A DNA stretch of 64,000 bases, from NCBI RefSeq assembly GCF_932276165.1, contig NC_063984.1, positions 9,617,501 through 9,681,500 of the forward strand, in the 5' to 3' direction. Below, one piece after another: positions 37,201 to 52,200 of the stretch. The DNA is from Plutella xylostella (Eukaryota; Arthropoda; Insecta; Lepidoptera; Plutellidae). The number at the start of each line of letters is the position of its first letter. The stretch's first letter is position 1. A program made the position numbers and the translations under genes. Below the pieces are notes generated by a model. It was not told the origin of the DNA. It worked only from the letters and a program-made list of their open reading frames with translations, and searched no databases.

Positions 37201-40200
37201 CACCAAAAAAAAACAGGTCGTCTAACTAAAAGGTCACGTGACCAAAAAAAAATTATATGAAGAAGCGTTTTTTTCATGAATATAAAAAATTACGTAGGAT
37301 AAAAGTTTTTCAGAGTGACGCCTGAGTAACGCCCTTTCGGCTAACTATACTTTTTTTATTACACGGGGGCAGAGTTTAATACAACACCCTGAACTATTAA
37401 ACTCTGATAATATTTTCGCGATTTTTTTACATTCTGATTTCATTTCCTGGCTTAGAAATAACATCAATAACATGCTGCACACGTAGGTTTCGGCATAGTA
37501 TTAAACCCTTTTTGCAACAACCTGTATAAATATCGGCACGGGTACGACTTTATATATAATTAATTATTAAATATTAAAAATACTTTCAAATAAAAATAAA
37601 TATTTTCGTATCACAAAACAATATTACTTACTTAGTACCTATATTTTTAACAAAGTGGCATGTCTTCACTTTTATGTTTTCGAGTACTATGTTAAAATTT
37701 CATGTCATTGTCCGTAGAACGCCCCGCATACCTCAACCCCCCCTCACTAGATTTGACAGATTCTGATTTTCTTCCAGCTTTAGTGACAGCCTTAATGTGT
37801 AAAAATATACGTACCTCTATACTAAAAGGTGACACGACCAAAACATTTGTAAGGGGAGGCAAAGAAAATAATCACGAATTTATAAAAAAACGACAATGTT
37901 TAGACAGTTTTTTTTTTACATCTCACACACGGCCGTGTAACCCTAAACTAGGCAAAGGCTGTAGTATGGGTATTGGACAGCTGATATATTTACACAAATA
38001 CATGGATAGATACATAATATATATCGACAATCAAGACCCGAGAACAAACATCTGTCTTTAAACAAATATCTGCCCAGCCGGGAATCGAACCCAGGACCTT
38101 CGGAATCAGGGCCACTAACCACTACACCGTTCGAGCATGCTAGTCTTTTCCGTTTTGTGCTATAGTCATTGGAACTTTTTCATTGCTTGCGAGTGTATTT
38201 ATGGATATAAATATAATGTAGAGACCAGTAGTGCAAGGCTCTACTCGTATGCATTCGGAAGCCGTAGAGCCGGGAGGTCAAGCGCGGGGATTTGCTCGGT
38301 AAGCCGATTCACTTCGTCCCTCGCGAGACTCGAGACTCGCTACTTTTCTACTGTCTGAAGCGAATTTAAACACTGAAATATAACTTAAGATGCTGTTTTA
38401 AGATTGATTGTGATGAATAAATAGCAAATCATTTACGGGATAACGTTTTTTTTACTAAGTCTCATAAAAATAATGTGAACAAATAAAAAAAAAAGACAAA
38501 AACTCTGAAAGAAAAAAAAATGATTTTTTAAATGAAACACTAACCAGTTAATTATATCGATCCGTATTTACTATAATTTAGGTCACACAGTTTTTTTCCA
38601 AATTTCACCTTTATTAGGTACCTACAATATTTTTGAAGTAAACACACGATATCGGAAAAACTTTTATGAGAAGAAAACGGATTTAATGTTCCGCCTTGCT
38701 TCTTTAACAATGGTGCGGAAATCCTGGGAAATGCAAGTGTGAGTAGCACAGGTGATGGAGAAAGAAGAAAGAGGCACTTGTCAACTTTGTTGTCAGTAAA
38801 GTCAACGACATTGATACATTATTTTTTGAAGTAACGTATAATAATTAGGTTAATTAATTTCCGCTTTCATCTATGATCTGAATACCACTTCTGATTTTAA
38901 CGTAAATAATGTATTTTTTTTATTATTATAGTAATTATATTACCCTTTTTGCAACAACCTGTAGATACTCAATAATATTTCATTGAAAAAATTTCAATTT
39001 GTCGGTACCAGAATCAATGCCTACGTAAAAAGGCATCGATAAAAAATTGCTTTATTTCAGGTTGGCCTGAAAAAGCATTTCAAAATATTAAACAACTAAT
39101 GGAAAGTAGGTAGATACTGAAACAAATAAAAAAACCTTTTTTTGTTGCTATACGCGGACAATTTACTGCTACGAAGCTTATTGCAATTGCAATCGTACTG
39201 TGAACGAAAAATCACATATTCATGGATGTAACACTCTGCCGCGCATTCAGTGGGATTGCGCTCCAACAACACCTACTGTGATACACGTGTACCATATACA
39301 GGATGATTCAAAAGTGGGTGCATACACGTGTTCCATATACAGGTTGATTCGAAAGTGGTATAGCAAGTGGGTGACTCGCTCGGTGGTAAATTATGATAAA
39401 TTTTTGTTCTACGATTTAGGAAAAAATATTACCTTCTCCATCTAAGTTTAGTCCCCGTTTTAGTATATCATGTGAGATTAATTGTATCTGGCCTGAGACA
39501 GTGTCTTGTAAACGAATGGAATATAGTCATTTAAGCAAACTTATATGAATAAACTGATACTGAGTTGCACAAAGGAACTTTAAGCTAATGGAGGCATTAA
39601 ATATATTGCTGCCTTCCTTCGACAGTATACGGACAGCAAGAGACAGACATAGATTTACTGGCGTCATCAGCTTAATGTATCTTTCTGCGACTTGGCATGA
39701 GTATATAATGAATATTTATTGGGTTCTCACACAAAACTCATTTCTTCTGAGTAAGTATACAATCCTAACTAATCCTAACTATATAATATTATAAATGCGA
39801 AAGTAACTGTGTCTGTCTGTCTGTCTGTCTGTCTGTTACTCTTTCACGCCAAAACTACTGAACGGATTTGAATGAAATTTGGTATACATACAGTCTAGAC
39901 CCTGGGAAAGAACATATACTACTTTTTATCCCGGAATTCCGACGGGAAAAGTTTTTAAGGCGAAGCGAAGCGCGCGGGAACAGCTAGTACAATATAATTT
40001 TATAATGCTTCCGTATAAAACAAAGTCAGCACCAGCAAGGTGCTGAGAAGCTCTCTACCCGTTAATTCATATTGAAATCAATCGCCATTCACCGCAGATC
40101 GATATCAATGACGGTGCTACGTGGCCTGAATAGTAATCATAAAAAATATGTTTACGAACTGGTAATAATATTCTACCCGACCACCCTCCTCACATTTAGC

Positions 40201-43200
40201 GAATGAAGCGAATCCAAAAGGCTTTGGTACCTACATAATACATTGAAAGTCCTTACTAGCGCCGCGAATTAAAAAAAAAACAATCGTTTGAAAAAATTCG
40301 TTCACGAAATTTCATTGGTCGATTTCTGCCTCGCATACCGCCCCGCTAGCCCGCTCCGCTCTGATGACTGGTCAGCATTACTAAGAACTCCTTTATGCTC
40401 GGAATAATATCTCGGCACGTGAACATATTGAACATACTTATCGATTTATCTATTCACGCAAACGACGAAGTTTAGTCGTGGTCACTATTATTGAACAAAA
40501 TAATGAGAGAAGATGTATGCAGTTGACAGGTGAGAAAGCAGTCGCCAACCACACGCAAACATTTCCGTTTGTGTGACAGTTTGTTAACAGTCGTGTGTGT
40601 GACAGTGAGACGGTGTGTGGATGAAAGAAACAAATGTGCAATGGTTATAATTTCACTTTCAGCGTTCGCGTTTTGTCGTTAATCCATATTAACAAGATAA
40701 GATAAAGATAAATAAGCACGTTTATACAGAGTGAAACAGCCTGAATACATTATAGGTATGGGCCATGTATACTGTATTAACCACCCGGAAAACGTTGTGA
40801 AAAAAACATTTAGGCTTCGTCATGTATGACATGCTTAATCGTCCATATGACGGGTAGTGGAGGGCTATTTATATTCACCGGGAATTTAGCGAATCAACGT
40901 ACATGCTGAAACCTTAAGCGAGGTTTAACGTTGCCGTTGGCAAAAATGTGAGAGTCGACTGTAGTGATATACCTACCTCTACTTCAGCAAGTTTTTCATG
41001 TACAATTTGGACTCGTGCATGTATTATTGCCAGTGTAAACCCAGATTTATCTTAGATTATTTAGATTAAGTTCTGCACCTAACTGTTTTTCCGACGTATA
41101 TTTTAGTGTCGAAAATAACATAGATAGAGATAATAAATTGTTGCCGTTATTAACTTCTTACACATACATATTTGAGGTGACAATATGGTAAAAAGTCTTT
41201 TTTTTTCTAAAATATTAATTGAATTATTTTTAAATATGTGCTATTGGACTGTACTTATACTTCTAATATTATAGTGAATCATTGCTATTGTTGTAATATA
41301 AATATTTAGTATGTGATTTAAGATTGAAATTAGACGAAAGAATTAGAATATTCAGAAATTAAATATTATTTTCTTCTTAATTCCTCCACCTCCTTGCTGC
41401 TGGCCACCACGCACCGTGGCCGTCAACTTTTTTCTTCTTAATCCCCCTCCCCCCTCTCCCCGCAGGTCACCGCGCGCACACGGTGTTCGTGGGCGTGCAC
41501 GTGCCGGCGCGCCGCGCGCACCGCAAGCACCGCCACCACCGCGACGGGGACGCCGAGCCGGAGCGACCCGGTGAGTTGTTGAAGCTGGTTATAATACGGA
41601 TTTGTAGGGGTCATGTTAGGCCGTAAGAGAAAGAAAGCCAGCGCCGAATGTCAGTTTCGTTCATTGAACCAACTGCCGCTGCTCAGAGGCACGATCACAG
41701 GATTCGATTCTATTTTCGAAACTACACAAACATATGGAAAAAGAACAGCATCGTCAACTGTCACTGTCAAAATGTAAGGCAAATTTGTCAGTTCCAAAAG
41801 TGACATTGGTTTTTTCCATATGTTTGTGTAGGTTTGAAAATAGTATGAAATCCTGTGATCGCTGCACTGGTTCGTTATCGACGTCACCATATCTCTATTC
41901 ACCATACGGTGCAGTGATTGAAACGCGCATAAAACGAGTTTATCGATGTCAATAACAGACCTGTGCCGCGGCTGCAGCGCTCATAAAAGCTTTTAAAATT
42001 TCCTTAGAAAATTCTACCGCCGCGGCGCTGCCGCTGTAACAAGCGTTCTTTCTGTACAGTAGGAGTTCGGTAATTAGATAATTGATTAATTCTGATTCCA
42101 AAACCATTTAGGTAATGATTGAGCACGAGCACTGATGTATTAACAAATTAATATAGCTAGACATCACAGATAGTTTACCCTTTCCAAAGGCTCTCTTTCA
42201 TCCAGCGAATGAAACAAATTCTACATCTAATAGCGTTAACATTATCTCCTTTATTCTCAATGTAATGAACTCCACATATAACGTGCACAAAGGTTCTAAT
42301 CAAGAATAAAACATAAATATAGCTCGAGGCAAGTCCAACGGAGGCCCTATTCTGGGCTACTCAGCTTTTTCAAAGCAATAGTATATTTGTAGGAAATTTC
42401 TGCACTGAAGACATTGTAGTTTCGCCGGTAGATGTCATATTATTTCACTGCATAATTTAATTTAAGCACACTTCTGGATGTTCCGAAGCCAAAATATCAA
42501 ATAGGGCACTGGCAGAGTAGTGGAACTGCAAACAGTAGATAAATTTCGACACACTTCTAGAATAGCTGAAAGGAGCTTAGGGGGTGCTTAGCCTTTAAAG
42601 TCGTCTGTTGCTGGTGGCGCATAGTGATGCAATTATTATTTTAACCAGGAATTGTAATGGTGAGTGGTGGTTCAGAATCAGCTATATTTGGTAGCTCCGT
42701 GTTTAATTTCGTCAATAACACATACTTACTATATCGTTTTAAAATCACATTGGTACCCAGAATAGGGAGCTATAGACACGAGCGTCGCATCTCGCCTCGT
42801 CGCTTCCTTTGATCTCTGTAAAAAGCTTTCATCATGTAATGTATAAATCGTTTTAATTTTATTCGTGAGAATTTGCGAGAATTCAAAATTAATAAAGCTT
42901 TATCACCTTATTCGTACATATTACCTGTGATCTGTACATACATATAATAACGGTATCTGAAAGCACGATGAATTCAACACCTATTACCCTCAGGTTACCC
43001 TTTACATTAATAATTCAGACTAAGTTAATTTGCGCTCTACAGTATAAAATAGAGGCTCACATGATTTTCTTTCACTAAAAGCAAGCATATTCTAAGTTCA
43101 AACACATTTCGTACTACTCTACATTTTATTATAACGTGTACTTAGAAAGACTAAACATGAAGTAAGGAATTTAATTTCAGCTGAAAGCTTTTAGCTGCCA

Positions 43201-46200
43201 TTTTCCCGTCATCCATCGTCATTTGTCGTTTAAAGTTGTTGATACCTTATTGTTACACGCTTCAACGAGTTATACCAACACTGTATGGTGTGTGCAAATA
43301 CGGCTGACCTCATTTCGTGTACTTGTTGGGCGAATATGAGTCGTATGTTGGTGATAAACGCTTTATTAAGTAAAACACCATCATAAACATCAGCTCATAA
43401 TTGTCCACTGCTGGACATAGGACTCTCCCAAGTCCCAAGTAGCGCTACAATATTCTGTCCTTGGTTTGCCTCATCCAGCCATTACAGTCCACCTGAACCG
43501 AACCGTCAGTCCAGCAGGCTGACGGGCGTCCCACCCTACGCTTACTTGTCGTGAATGTACGTTGGCCATAAGATGGACACCAGTATTTTCTGAGCGTATT
43601 TTCATCATCATCATCGCCACCCAGAGATTATGATTACCATCTTCACGACCGACACACTGGTCTGTCAAACATCTTTTAGGTCCATACAAGTTACATCAGA
43701 TTTGTCAAGTTAATTGTTAATTTTCGGTGGTAGTAACCCCACAGAACAGTAGCTGTTGATGTAAACTACGATAAGAGGACAGTACCTATATAAATTGCAG
43801 TGTAAGTAATGTCCCTGAAGTTATAACTAAGCCACAATATGGCCATAAGGCTTTTACGTAATGTCCGTTACAGGGCTAGTCGTAAACGTGAGTTCTATTT
43901 TTATCACTGTATGTACTCGCACCTACATCATAGTATTATATGATAGGATAATCAAAATGTTATAAGTTTCTAAACTTTTTCTAAGTTTTTCATTTCTCAG
44001 GAATCCCTGACTTGCTCACGTCATTTAAACCTGACCTAATTTACGAAAGGAATAGAATATAAACTTACGTAAATTAGTTACGAAACTGAAAGAAAAGTTC
44101 AAGTACGAGTCGAGCCTTCGTCATTTCGTTAAAAGGGATACTGTGTCATTCGTTCGTGGTTACATTAAGGGTCGAAATTGTATGGGCATGGATGCTACGA
44201 GCGGCAACGTCGCTTATTTTACAGCTGACAGACTTGGTTAATTAGCCGTAATTATTCTAAACTTCTGATTTGGTATTATGATTCATGAAGTAGAAGAATG
44301 TCATGTTTATCCCAATAACGGCTACTGCTGGACATAGGCCTCTTCCAAGGCATGCCTGCAGAAGACTGACATGAACCTTCTTATAACTTCTACAACGGTC
44401 CATCAATCTGGAAGGCACCCCACGATTTGTTTGCATAAATAAAATTGTTTTATCATTATTATAAGGCCGTTTAGGTTTTATTAATGAGTTTTATGTTCAA
44501 AATGCGGTGTAATGGAATGAAAAGGACGTTGGCTCTCGTATTTCTTTGAAAATTAAGTCTGACAATCTACTTAAACAGTTAAGCTTTTTATAAGTATAGT
44601 GGAGTTTAGAAAAAGTTTTAATAAGGTGAACAAGAAGATAATGATGTCTAAATAGTTTTTTGGACATCAGTTCACTGTCTATTTTACGTAACTGATAATA
44701 ATTAATAATTTATTTTACAAAACGTAATTATCTACATTAGACTGCGAAATTGGACGGTTTGCTCTCAATCAAAAATCTCAGAATGGTTTTGGAATCGTCA
44801 TCACTAAAATTTCTTTTGCAAACAATTTTTCACAGAGTAGGCAGTAACAGAAGTGATACAAAATAACATCTATCCTAAACAAAGTTAACATCGCGACCTG
44901 CGAACACAGCGGTAGTCGAGTTTCTGTAGTACTCTACAAAACTTTGTGAGGTACAGACAGTTAAAATATAACCATAATAAATAACGAATTCGAATTTGGA
45001 ATTATTGTACAAACGTGTTTAGTACTGACAAATACCTTATAAATCTGATAAACACGATATAAATTTTGACAAATGGATCATTTTTTTGTGGTAAGACTGA
45101 AAGTTTTTCGGAAAGAAATCTTCCAGTGAAAAATTCTTACAACAAACTAATTAAATTTGGTTTGCAAGCAAAATATTAACGAAAACTCCAATAAATGCCC
45201 AAAGAGACTAATCTTAGGTTGTTTTTGATCTGTTTTGCTGACTGTACCTCCCGCACGAGCAAATGTAGAGACAGCAGCCGCGCAACATTACCTACATGAA
45301 ACACTTTTGATGACACAAGTTGGATTCCATCCCGCGTCGTCAAAGTTTCCGGACCACAGTTGGGTGTTATAATGATAAATGCTAACTTTTAAGTGACAAT
45401 TTCAATTGTTTCAATTGAATTACATATTGTAATGCCTAGGTATATATATTTATTTATGATATATACATACTTATTTACTTTTCGATTAATATGCCAATTA
45501 TACCTATTGTGTCTTATTATATGTTCGGTATGTATTATATAGGTACAATAAATCTCGTTACAGAAATTCAGAATATTCCAACAGCAAAATACATTGCCAC
45601 AAAAACCCCAACATTCAAGGTCAGGAAGAAAATTCGGAGTTAGGCCGTACATAATGGCAGATACATTATGTATGTACATAATATAATATGTATAGGTAGG
45701 TATGCTAGGTAGTTCCCCTGACACAGAAGGACTCTTTTTTACAACATGCAGTCAGTAGTTTTAAAAATAATGTTTCCAAATTTTTGTTTCGAAATCTTGG
45801 TAAGTACTGCGGTCTTTTTTGTCAACCAATAGCAACTGGGGACTGGCTGATATAACAATGCTTGCTGGACCTGGAGTTAAATAATAAATGAATGGTTAAT
45901 TTACAAAAATAAATCCGAACCCTCAATTTGAGGCCAAAGTCATCCTCTACTTCAGTTTTTAATAGATTTTTCATTTTGACCGTTCATGCGATTTGAATCT
46001 TTATGCCTGCCAAGTTTAGGTCGAATTTTAATGTTAGGTAACGTTTATATTTGCCTCATGCTTTCTACAACGACAGTAAAAGACTCATTCAAAATCCAAT
46101 TTGTTCGCAGAATTTCAGCTCCTATTTAGTCGGTAAATACATTAAAATTCGGAACGTAATCCTGTTATTTAATCCGTGTATCTGAAACCTCGTCTGACCT

Positions 46201-49200
46201 CTACAACCTTTTGTAAAATATAACAAAATAAATAAAGTATACTCTGGGACAGGAAAATTTTGGGGTGTACGTAAATTTAATGTGTCCAATTGAATTATAA
46301 TTATACGTTTGGTGCAATCAGACACTGACAATTACTTAATCTGAATGGCTAAGTGCCAATTTCTCCATAGTCGGTTAGTGCATAACCACGGAGTAGTGGT
46401 TTTTGACACATCTGTCATGAATTTTACATATATGGAGATGACGTTTAATTTATAAGTCAATCCCTGTCGGTTAGATAACCGACTATGGAGAAATTGGCAG
46501 TAATCTTTTCAACATGTTGGAAATTTCAATAAACAACTGGTTCGATTATAGCCGGACTTGGCTTTAATCATTCCTATCCTTTATACACTCGCGAGAAATG
46601 AAAAAGTTCCACCTGCCATTGCCGTTCCAATGTCACTGGAACTTTTTCTAGCTCGCGAGTACGAGTATATTTAGCTGTATGTGACATGCAAGTTAGGTTT
46701 TAAGGGTAAGGTAGATGGAGTGGACGTTATTGTATATACCTACATAAGTATCTGTAAATATATGTATCAGAAATCATTGTATTTATGTATATAAATTAAC
46801 AATTCTTAGGGCCCATCTTACCGAGGGGGCGGAGGCTGAGCGTCACTGAAGACGGAGAGACATGTAAGGAGGCTGTATTGTATATAATGTTCTACCTTGT
46901 TTCATGTAAGAGTATATGGGAAATCCAGGCTTGCCCGAATTTCAAAGTTATATCCCGTGCGCAACTGGGGGTCACTCTATGACGACTGGCGAGCTACGAC
47001 TCTGTCTCGTTGTATTAAACGTGCCGATTGCATGACAGCTCTCGTTTGTTATATTATAGTTTTTCGCCGTTATAGAGAAACCCTCCGGTCGTGTGAGAGT
47101 GTGTGTTTGTGGAGAGTACGTACCAGTCTTTAAGTAGCTCTATGCATTACGGGTGGTCGATTCCCCAACAGTACCAACGACCGTAAGATGTCTAAGAATA
47201 AGGTTAGTTTTTGCATGCGACACCGATATTCTTACATGAAACAGGGTCTACCTATTTTGGTTCATTCTTCGTTTTCTTCTCTACGTTTAAGTTTTTATCG
47301 AATATAAAAAAAAATGGATTTATATATTACCATCTGCATGTATTTTTGTACTTTTATACGTATTTATGATTATTTGTTTTTTTTACTAATTTGTACAATA
47401 CTTACAAAAAATATTAATATAATTAATTATGTAGTAGAATGTTCGTAGTATAAAATTCAAGTAAGTACTCACCTAAGTATTTTTATATGTACTTTTTCAT
47501 TGTTTTCCCTTTCTCAGATATATATTTATACCTATTACTTACCTAGATATTAACAAACCAGAAAATAGAACACGAAGATATTTACTGATAATGAAATGAA
47601 ATTTTCCGGAATACCCAACTCAAAGTCCAGCACAAAGTTTAATCTAACAAACAGAAACTCAATGATTCAATTAAACAGCGGCGTATAAATCGAGAAATCG
47701 GGTGCACTTTCCACTCAGCGATTTTGTGCGGGTTAGAGAGTTTCATAAAAACAATAAATGAGTACAAATATACTCGTAATATGTACACATAATATGATAT
47801 GATTTCTAACCATTGCATTCGCAAGAGTTTTTGATATTGCATACAGAGCTAGCGATGAATACGCGAGTTTTACGAGCCTAACTAACACTATCAATTATTG
47901 ACTTTCTTATCCAAACTACCCTAAGTAAACCACCAAATTTTGAACTATATTCAGAATCTTCCACCCACAAAAAGCACATTCAAACTAAGATCACCGTTCA
48001 CTTTCCAGTGACCCCGCCAGCGCAGCGCGTGCAGTTCATCCTCGGCGAAGACACCGACGATGGCACGCTGGAGTCTCACCCGCTCTTCTCCGAAATGGAG
48101 GAGCTGGTCAAAGACGGAGACGAGCTCGAATGGAAAGAGACAGCACGATGGATCAAGTTCGAGGAAGACGTCGAAGAAGGAGGCAACCGCTGGTCCAAGC
48201 CCCATGTCGCTACCCTCTCTTTACACTCCCTATTCGAGCTGCGCAGTCTACTACTCAACGGCTCCGTCATCCTGGACCTAGAAGCCAGCTCATTGGAACA
48301 AGTTGCGGACAATGTCCTGGACAACATGATATCCAATGGCTCTCTCGGATACGATTCTCGGGAGAAGGTGAAGGACGCGCTTCTGAGGAGGCACCGGCAT
48401 CAGCACGAGAAGCGGAACCACTCGTCTCGCCTTCCACTTATAAGGTCCTTGGCAGACATTGGACGCAACCATTCGTCTTGCAAAAGTGAGTATAGTTTCT
48501 TCCTCTTAGACCCAACTCCACACGGGATCTGTTTCTTTAACAACTAATTCCTAACATCTCTTCTCCTGTGCAACTAATACTGTAGTCTCTTAACCATGTC
48601 TTCTCGGTGGCCGATCAGATTTTCAGGAAAGTAGCTCTCGAAGGTCAAGCTCTAAGAGTTGTCGGGAGTCGGGGGCGTCCCCGCACACTGCCTTACTGCA
48701 GGCGCCGGACGCTCGGGGCTCGTACTTAGCCGTGCCAGGTCAGAAGTGTGACGTCACAGTTGCGGAGCTAGGCCTCACAAACACCACGTCATGAATGACA
48801 TCAGCTAACTCACTGACCTCACTGTCCTATGAGGAGCACACCGCACGCTATCCAACAAGCTATAATGTGTTACACTGTACCTTAATACGTCTACTGTATG
48901 AATGGATTTTGAAAATATGTATAGTATATTCCTATTTCAATGTACCTATCTATTTTGTATGATAATTTACCTTTTATATATTTATGATGTTGTTAAAGTA
49001 TATTTCTATTTATAAGTATTGGATGATTTCTATGAATTTTCCCCGTTATAACTTCCATTCCAGTGGAGGATGGTGGTTCGGCAGGTGCACTCAAGGGGGA
49101 ATTCACTCGTTTCCTAGGGATCCCTAGCGCGGGTAACCGCTTCTCCTTATCTGTGTTATTTCCTACTTTTTCAATTTCTAACTTTTTATATTCTTGTCTT

Positions 49201-52200
49201 TTTACCTTCGCCAATCATACCATTCCTTCAGTACCTATGTATGTCCTACCTATAATAGCTCATTCAAAAGGATTCACGAGCAATATTAAATGTACCACAT
49301 CCATGCACCATTATTTTTCTTTATTAAACATACATATTTTGATTCAACAATAAATGAATCCTTTTTCTCTGAGCTACTCTATAACACATTGTATAATGCA
49401 TCTTCCACTTATTGCTTATTAAAATAATGTCCCAGCTTTTATGTATGACTTTTACTTGCTTTATTGATTGACATTAACACAAACAATATTAGTAATTTAA
49501 TTATTATCATTATTATTGATTCGTGACAACTGTGACTAGTTGGACTTAACTACAACACACGGTTATGAAGAAATCCTGTCTGTTTTATACTTTTTAATGT
49601 GTATGTTTGCATATGTTTTATTTTATTGCAAGGTTGTCTATTTATGTATGTTTGTCGCTTATAGTCACTCAATGAACTATTTAAATGTAAATCATGACCA
49701 AAATAATAACGAAATTATTATATTTTCAGGTGCTGGAAACGATGACGGAATGATAAAAAGTCCAAGCAGTATGTCAATGTCCAGAAACCCAAGCTCAGGG
49801 GACCTTCCCATGAACGGTGACATAAACCATAAGAGCAATACACACTTCATGCGTAAGATACCACCAGGAGCCGAAGCATCAAATATTCTTGTAGGAGAAG
49901 TAGATTTTCTGGAAAAAACATTATCGGCTTTCGTAAGACTGAAGACTGCCACAATAATGGGAGACCTAACAGAAGTCCCGGTACCCACACGATTCATGTT
50001 TGTTCTACTGGGGCCCCCTAACAGTAATTCAAGTTTCCACGAAATCGGCAGGGCAATGGCCACTCTTATGTCCGATGAAATTTTTCATGAAGTTGCTTAT
50101 AGAGCAAAGAAACGAGATCATTTGCTAGCCGGAATCGATGAATTTCTTGATGCTGTAACGGTATTACCTCCTGGAGAATGGGATCCCGCTATACGCATAG
50201 AACCTCCCGCAGCAATACCATCTCAGGATCCTCGGAAAAGACCAAGTGACCACAATCCCAAAGAGGAATTAGACGAAGAAGAAGAGGAAATAAAACAAAG
50301 AGAGGAATCAGGCCTGTCCCGAACTGGGAGGTTATTTGGAGGCCTCATGAATGATATCAAAAGAAAAGCCCCATGGTATTGGTCAGATTTTAAGGATGCT
50401 TTTGCAATACAATGCGTAGCGTCATGGATATTTTTGTATTTTGCTTGCCTTTCGCCTATTATTACATTTGGTGGTCTATTAGGGGAAGCGACTGGAAAAA
50501 ACATGGCTGCTATGGAGTCCCTAATATCAGGATTTGTCTGTGGGATGGGCTATGGGTTTTTTTCTGGACAGCCACTAACAATTCTAGGATCAACCGGACC
50601 TGTTTTAGTATTTGAAACGATAGTTTACGAGTTTTGCAAGCAAGTAGGATGGGACTACATGTCCTTTAGATTTTGTATAGGGACCTGGACTGCTATAATA
50701 TTAATCCTACTGGTAGCATTGGATGCAAGTGCGTTCGTATGCTACATAACAAGGTTTACAGAAGAAAATTTTGCTACGTTGATAGCTTTTATATTCATTT
50801 ACAAGGTGACTAGGCAATTTCCTTTTAAAATTTCCGATGCGATTGCCGTGGCACCCGCGGATGTTAATTCTATTTCAACTTTCTGTTAAAGGCTGTGGAA
50901 AATGTAATTTCTATCGGGAAGAAATACCCTCTGAAGACACGACCCGACGAAGTGCTCAACTACGAGTGCTACTGTTTACCGAGTAATTACTCTAAAGTGC
51001 CGGAGCAATTTAATTGGTCGTCGGTCGATAAAGTCTCTTGTCAGGTCAGTAATTCAATTTTGTGGCTTCAAACTAATCTACTGAAAGCTGACGATAATTA
51101 TGCGAGAGCCCAAACACCCGTCATTAAAATTTCTTAATGATGTTATGTATTTTCGTTTCAGCTATACAATGGCACGCTGGCGGGCGGCGGCTGTGATACG
51201 AAGGTCTACGTACCCGACGTGTATTTGATGTCAATAATTCTGTTCTTGGGAACGTTCATTATATCCATTTATTTGAAGGACTTCAAGAATTCTTTATTCT
51301 TTCCTGCAAAGGTAATTAACAATTTTCATTGGTTCCGACCATCCTAATTAAGAAAGTGTATAATTACCTAAATACTTAACCTTAATTATTTTCTTTATGT
51401 TTGCAGGTCCGCCAAATCATAAGCGACTTTTCAGTAATCATCGCGATTCTATTAATGTCATTCTTGGATTACAAAGTTGGAGTGAAGACACCAAAATTAG
51501 AAGTACCATCTGAGTTCAAACCAACACTGCCCAGCAGGAACTGGGTGATAACCCCTTTTAACGGAAACCCAATTTGGTCAGCCTTAATAGCAGTACTGCC
51601 AGCATTGTTGGGTACTATACTGATATTCATGGACCAACAGATAACAGCTGTTATAGTGAACCGAAAAGAGAACAAGCTGAAGAAAGGCTGTGGATATCAT
51701 TTGGATCTCTTCGTGTTGGCGATTCTGATACAGATCTGTTCAGTGATGGGGCTGCCCTGGTTTGTAGCAGCAACGGTTTTGAGCATCAACCATGTGAATT
51801 CGTTGAAAGTGGAGTCGGAATGTGCTGCTCCAGGAGAGAAGCCAAGGTTCCTCGGGGTCAGGGAACAAAGAGTCACACACATACTGATATTCCTCATGAT
51901 TGGCTGCTCAGTGGTGCTCACGCCAGTGCTCAGAAACATCCCGATGCCAGTTCTGTTTGGAGTGTTTCTCTATATGGGAGTAGCTTCGTTGAAGGGTCTC
52001 CAATTCTTCGATCGAATTTTGATAATGTTTATGCCACAGAAATACCAGCCGGATCATATGTTTTTGAGACAGGTAGTTATTCATTTCTATTTTTTTTAAT
52101 GCAGTTATTGATTTTACTACAGCTTTTATCCTAAAGCGATACAATATAGGTTACTTAGTTGCGGTATCTTTATTTATATTCCAGGTGCCAATACGTCGGG

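Larger units (their letters stand above)
25274..41465 (+). other. Ndae1: Ndae1 intron 1 (16.2 kb), repeat-rich
   Basis: Recognised contents are listed separately. I saw nothing assignable in roughly 26988-28588, 28881-30859, 31263-32399, 32901-35070, 36421-37045, 38351-39289 and 39990-41465, apart from AT-rich DNA and isolated repeat ends. Confidence 0.5.
41571..46809 (+). other. Ndae1: Ndae1 intron 2 (5.2 kb)
   Basis: Recognised repeats are listed separately. I saw nothing in 41863-43374 and 44426-46352. Confidence 0.5.

Noticed and set aside
37702..38061. 119-codon plus-strand open frame
   Set aside because: Its second half is the antisense of a SINE copy; the first half has no recognisable features.
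45389..45724. 111-codon minus-strand open frame
   Set aside because: The composition is that of AT-rich DNA (Tyr, Ile, Asn); no motif or splice sites.
47188..47203. Alternative Ndae1 start MSKNK with a GTTAGT donor
   Set aside because: Phase 0 does not fit the phase 1 acceptor at 48009; joining gives an immediate stop.
49540..49729. N-terminal extension of Ndae1 exon 6 with hydrophobic text
   Set aside because: The sequence is intronic, precedes a clear TATTTTCAG acceptor in phase, and has no counterpart in SLC4 proteins.
50806..50889. Alternative C-terminus of Ndae1 by reading past exon 6
   Set aside because: It is an 85 bp intron with good splice sites; retention would remove most membrane spans.
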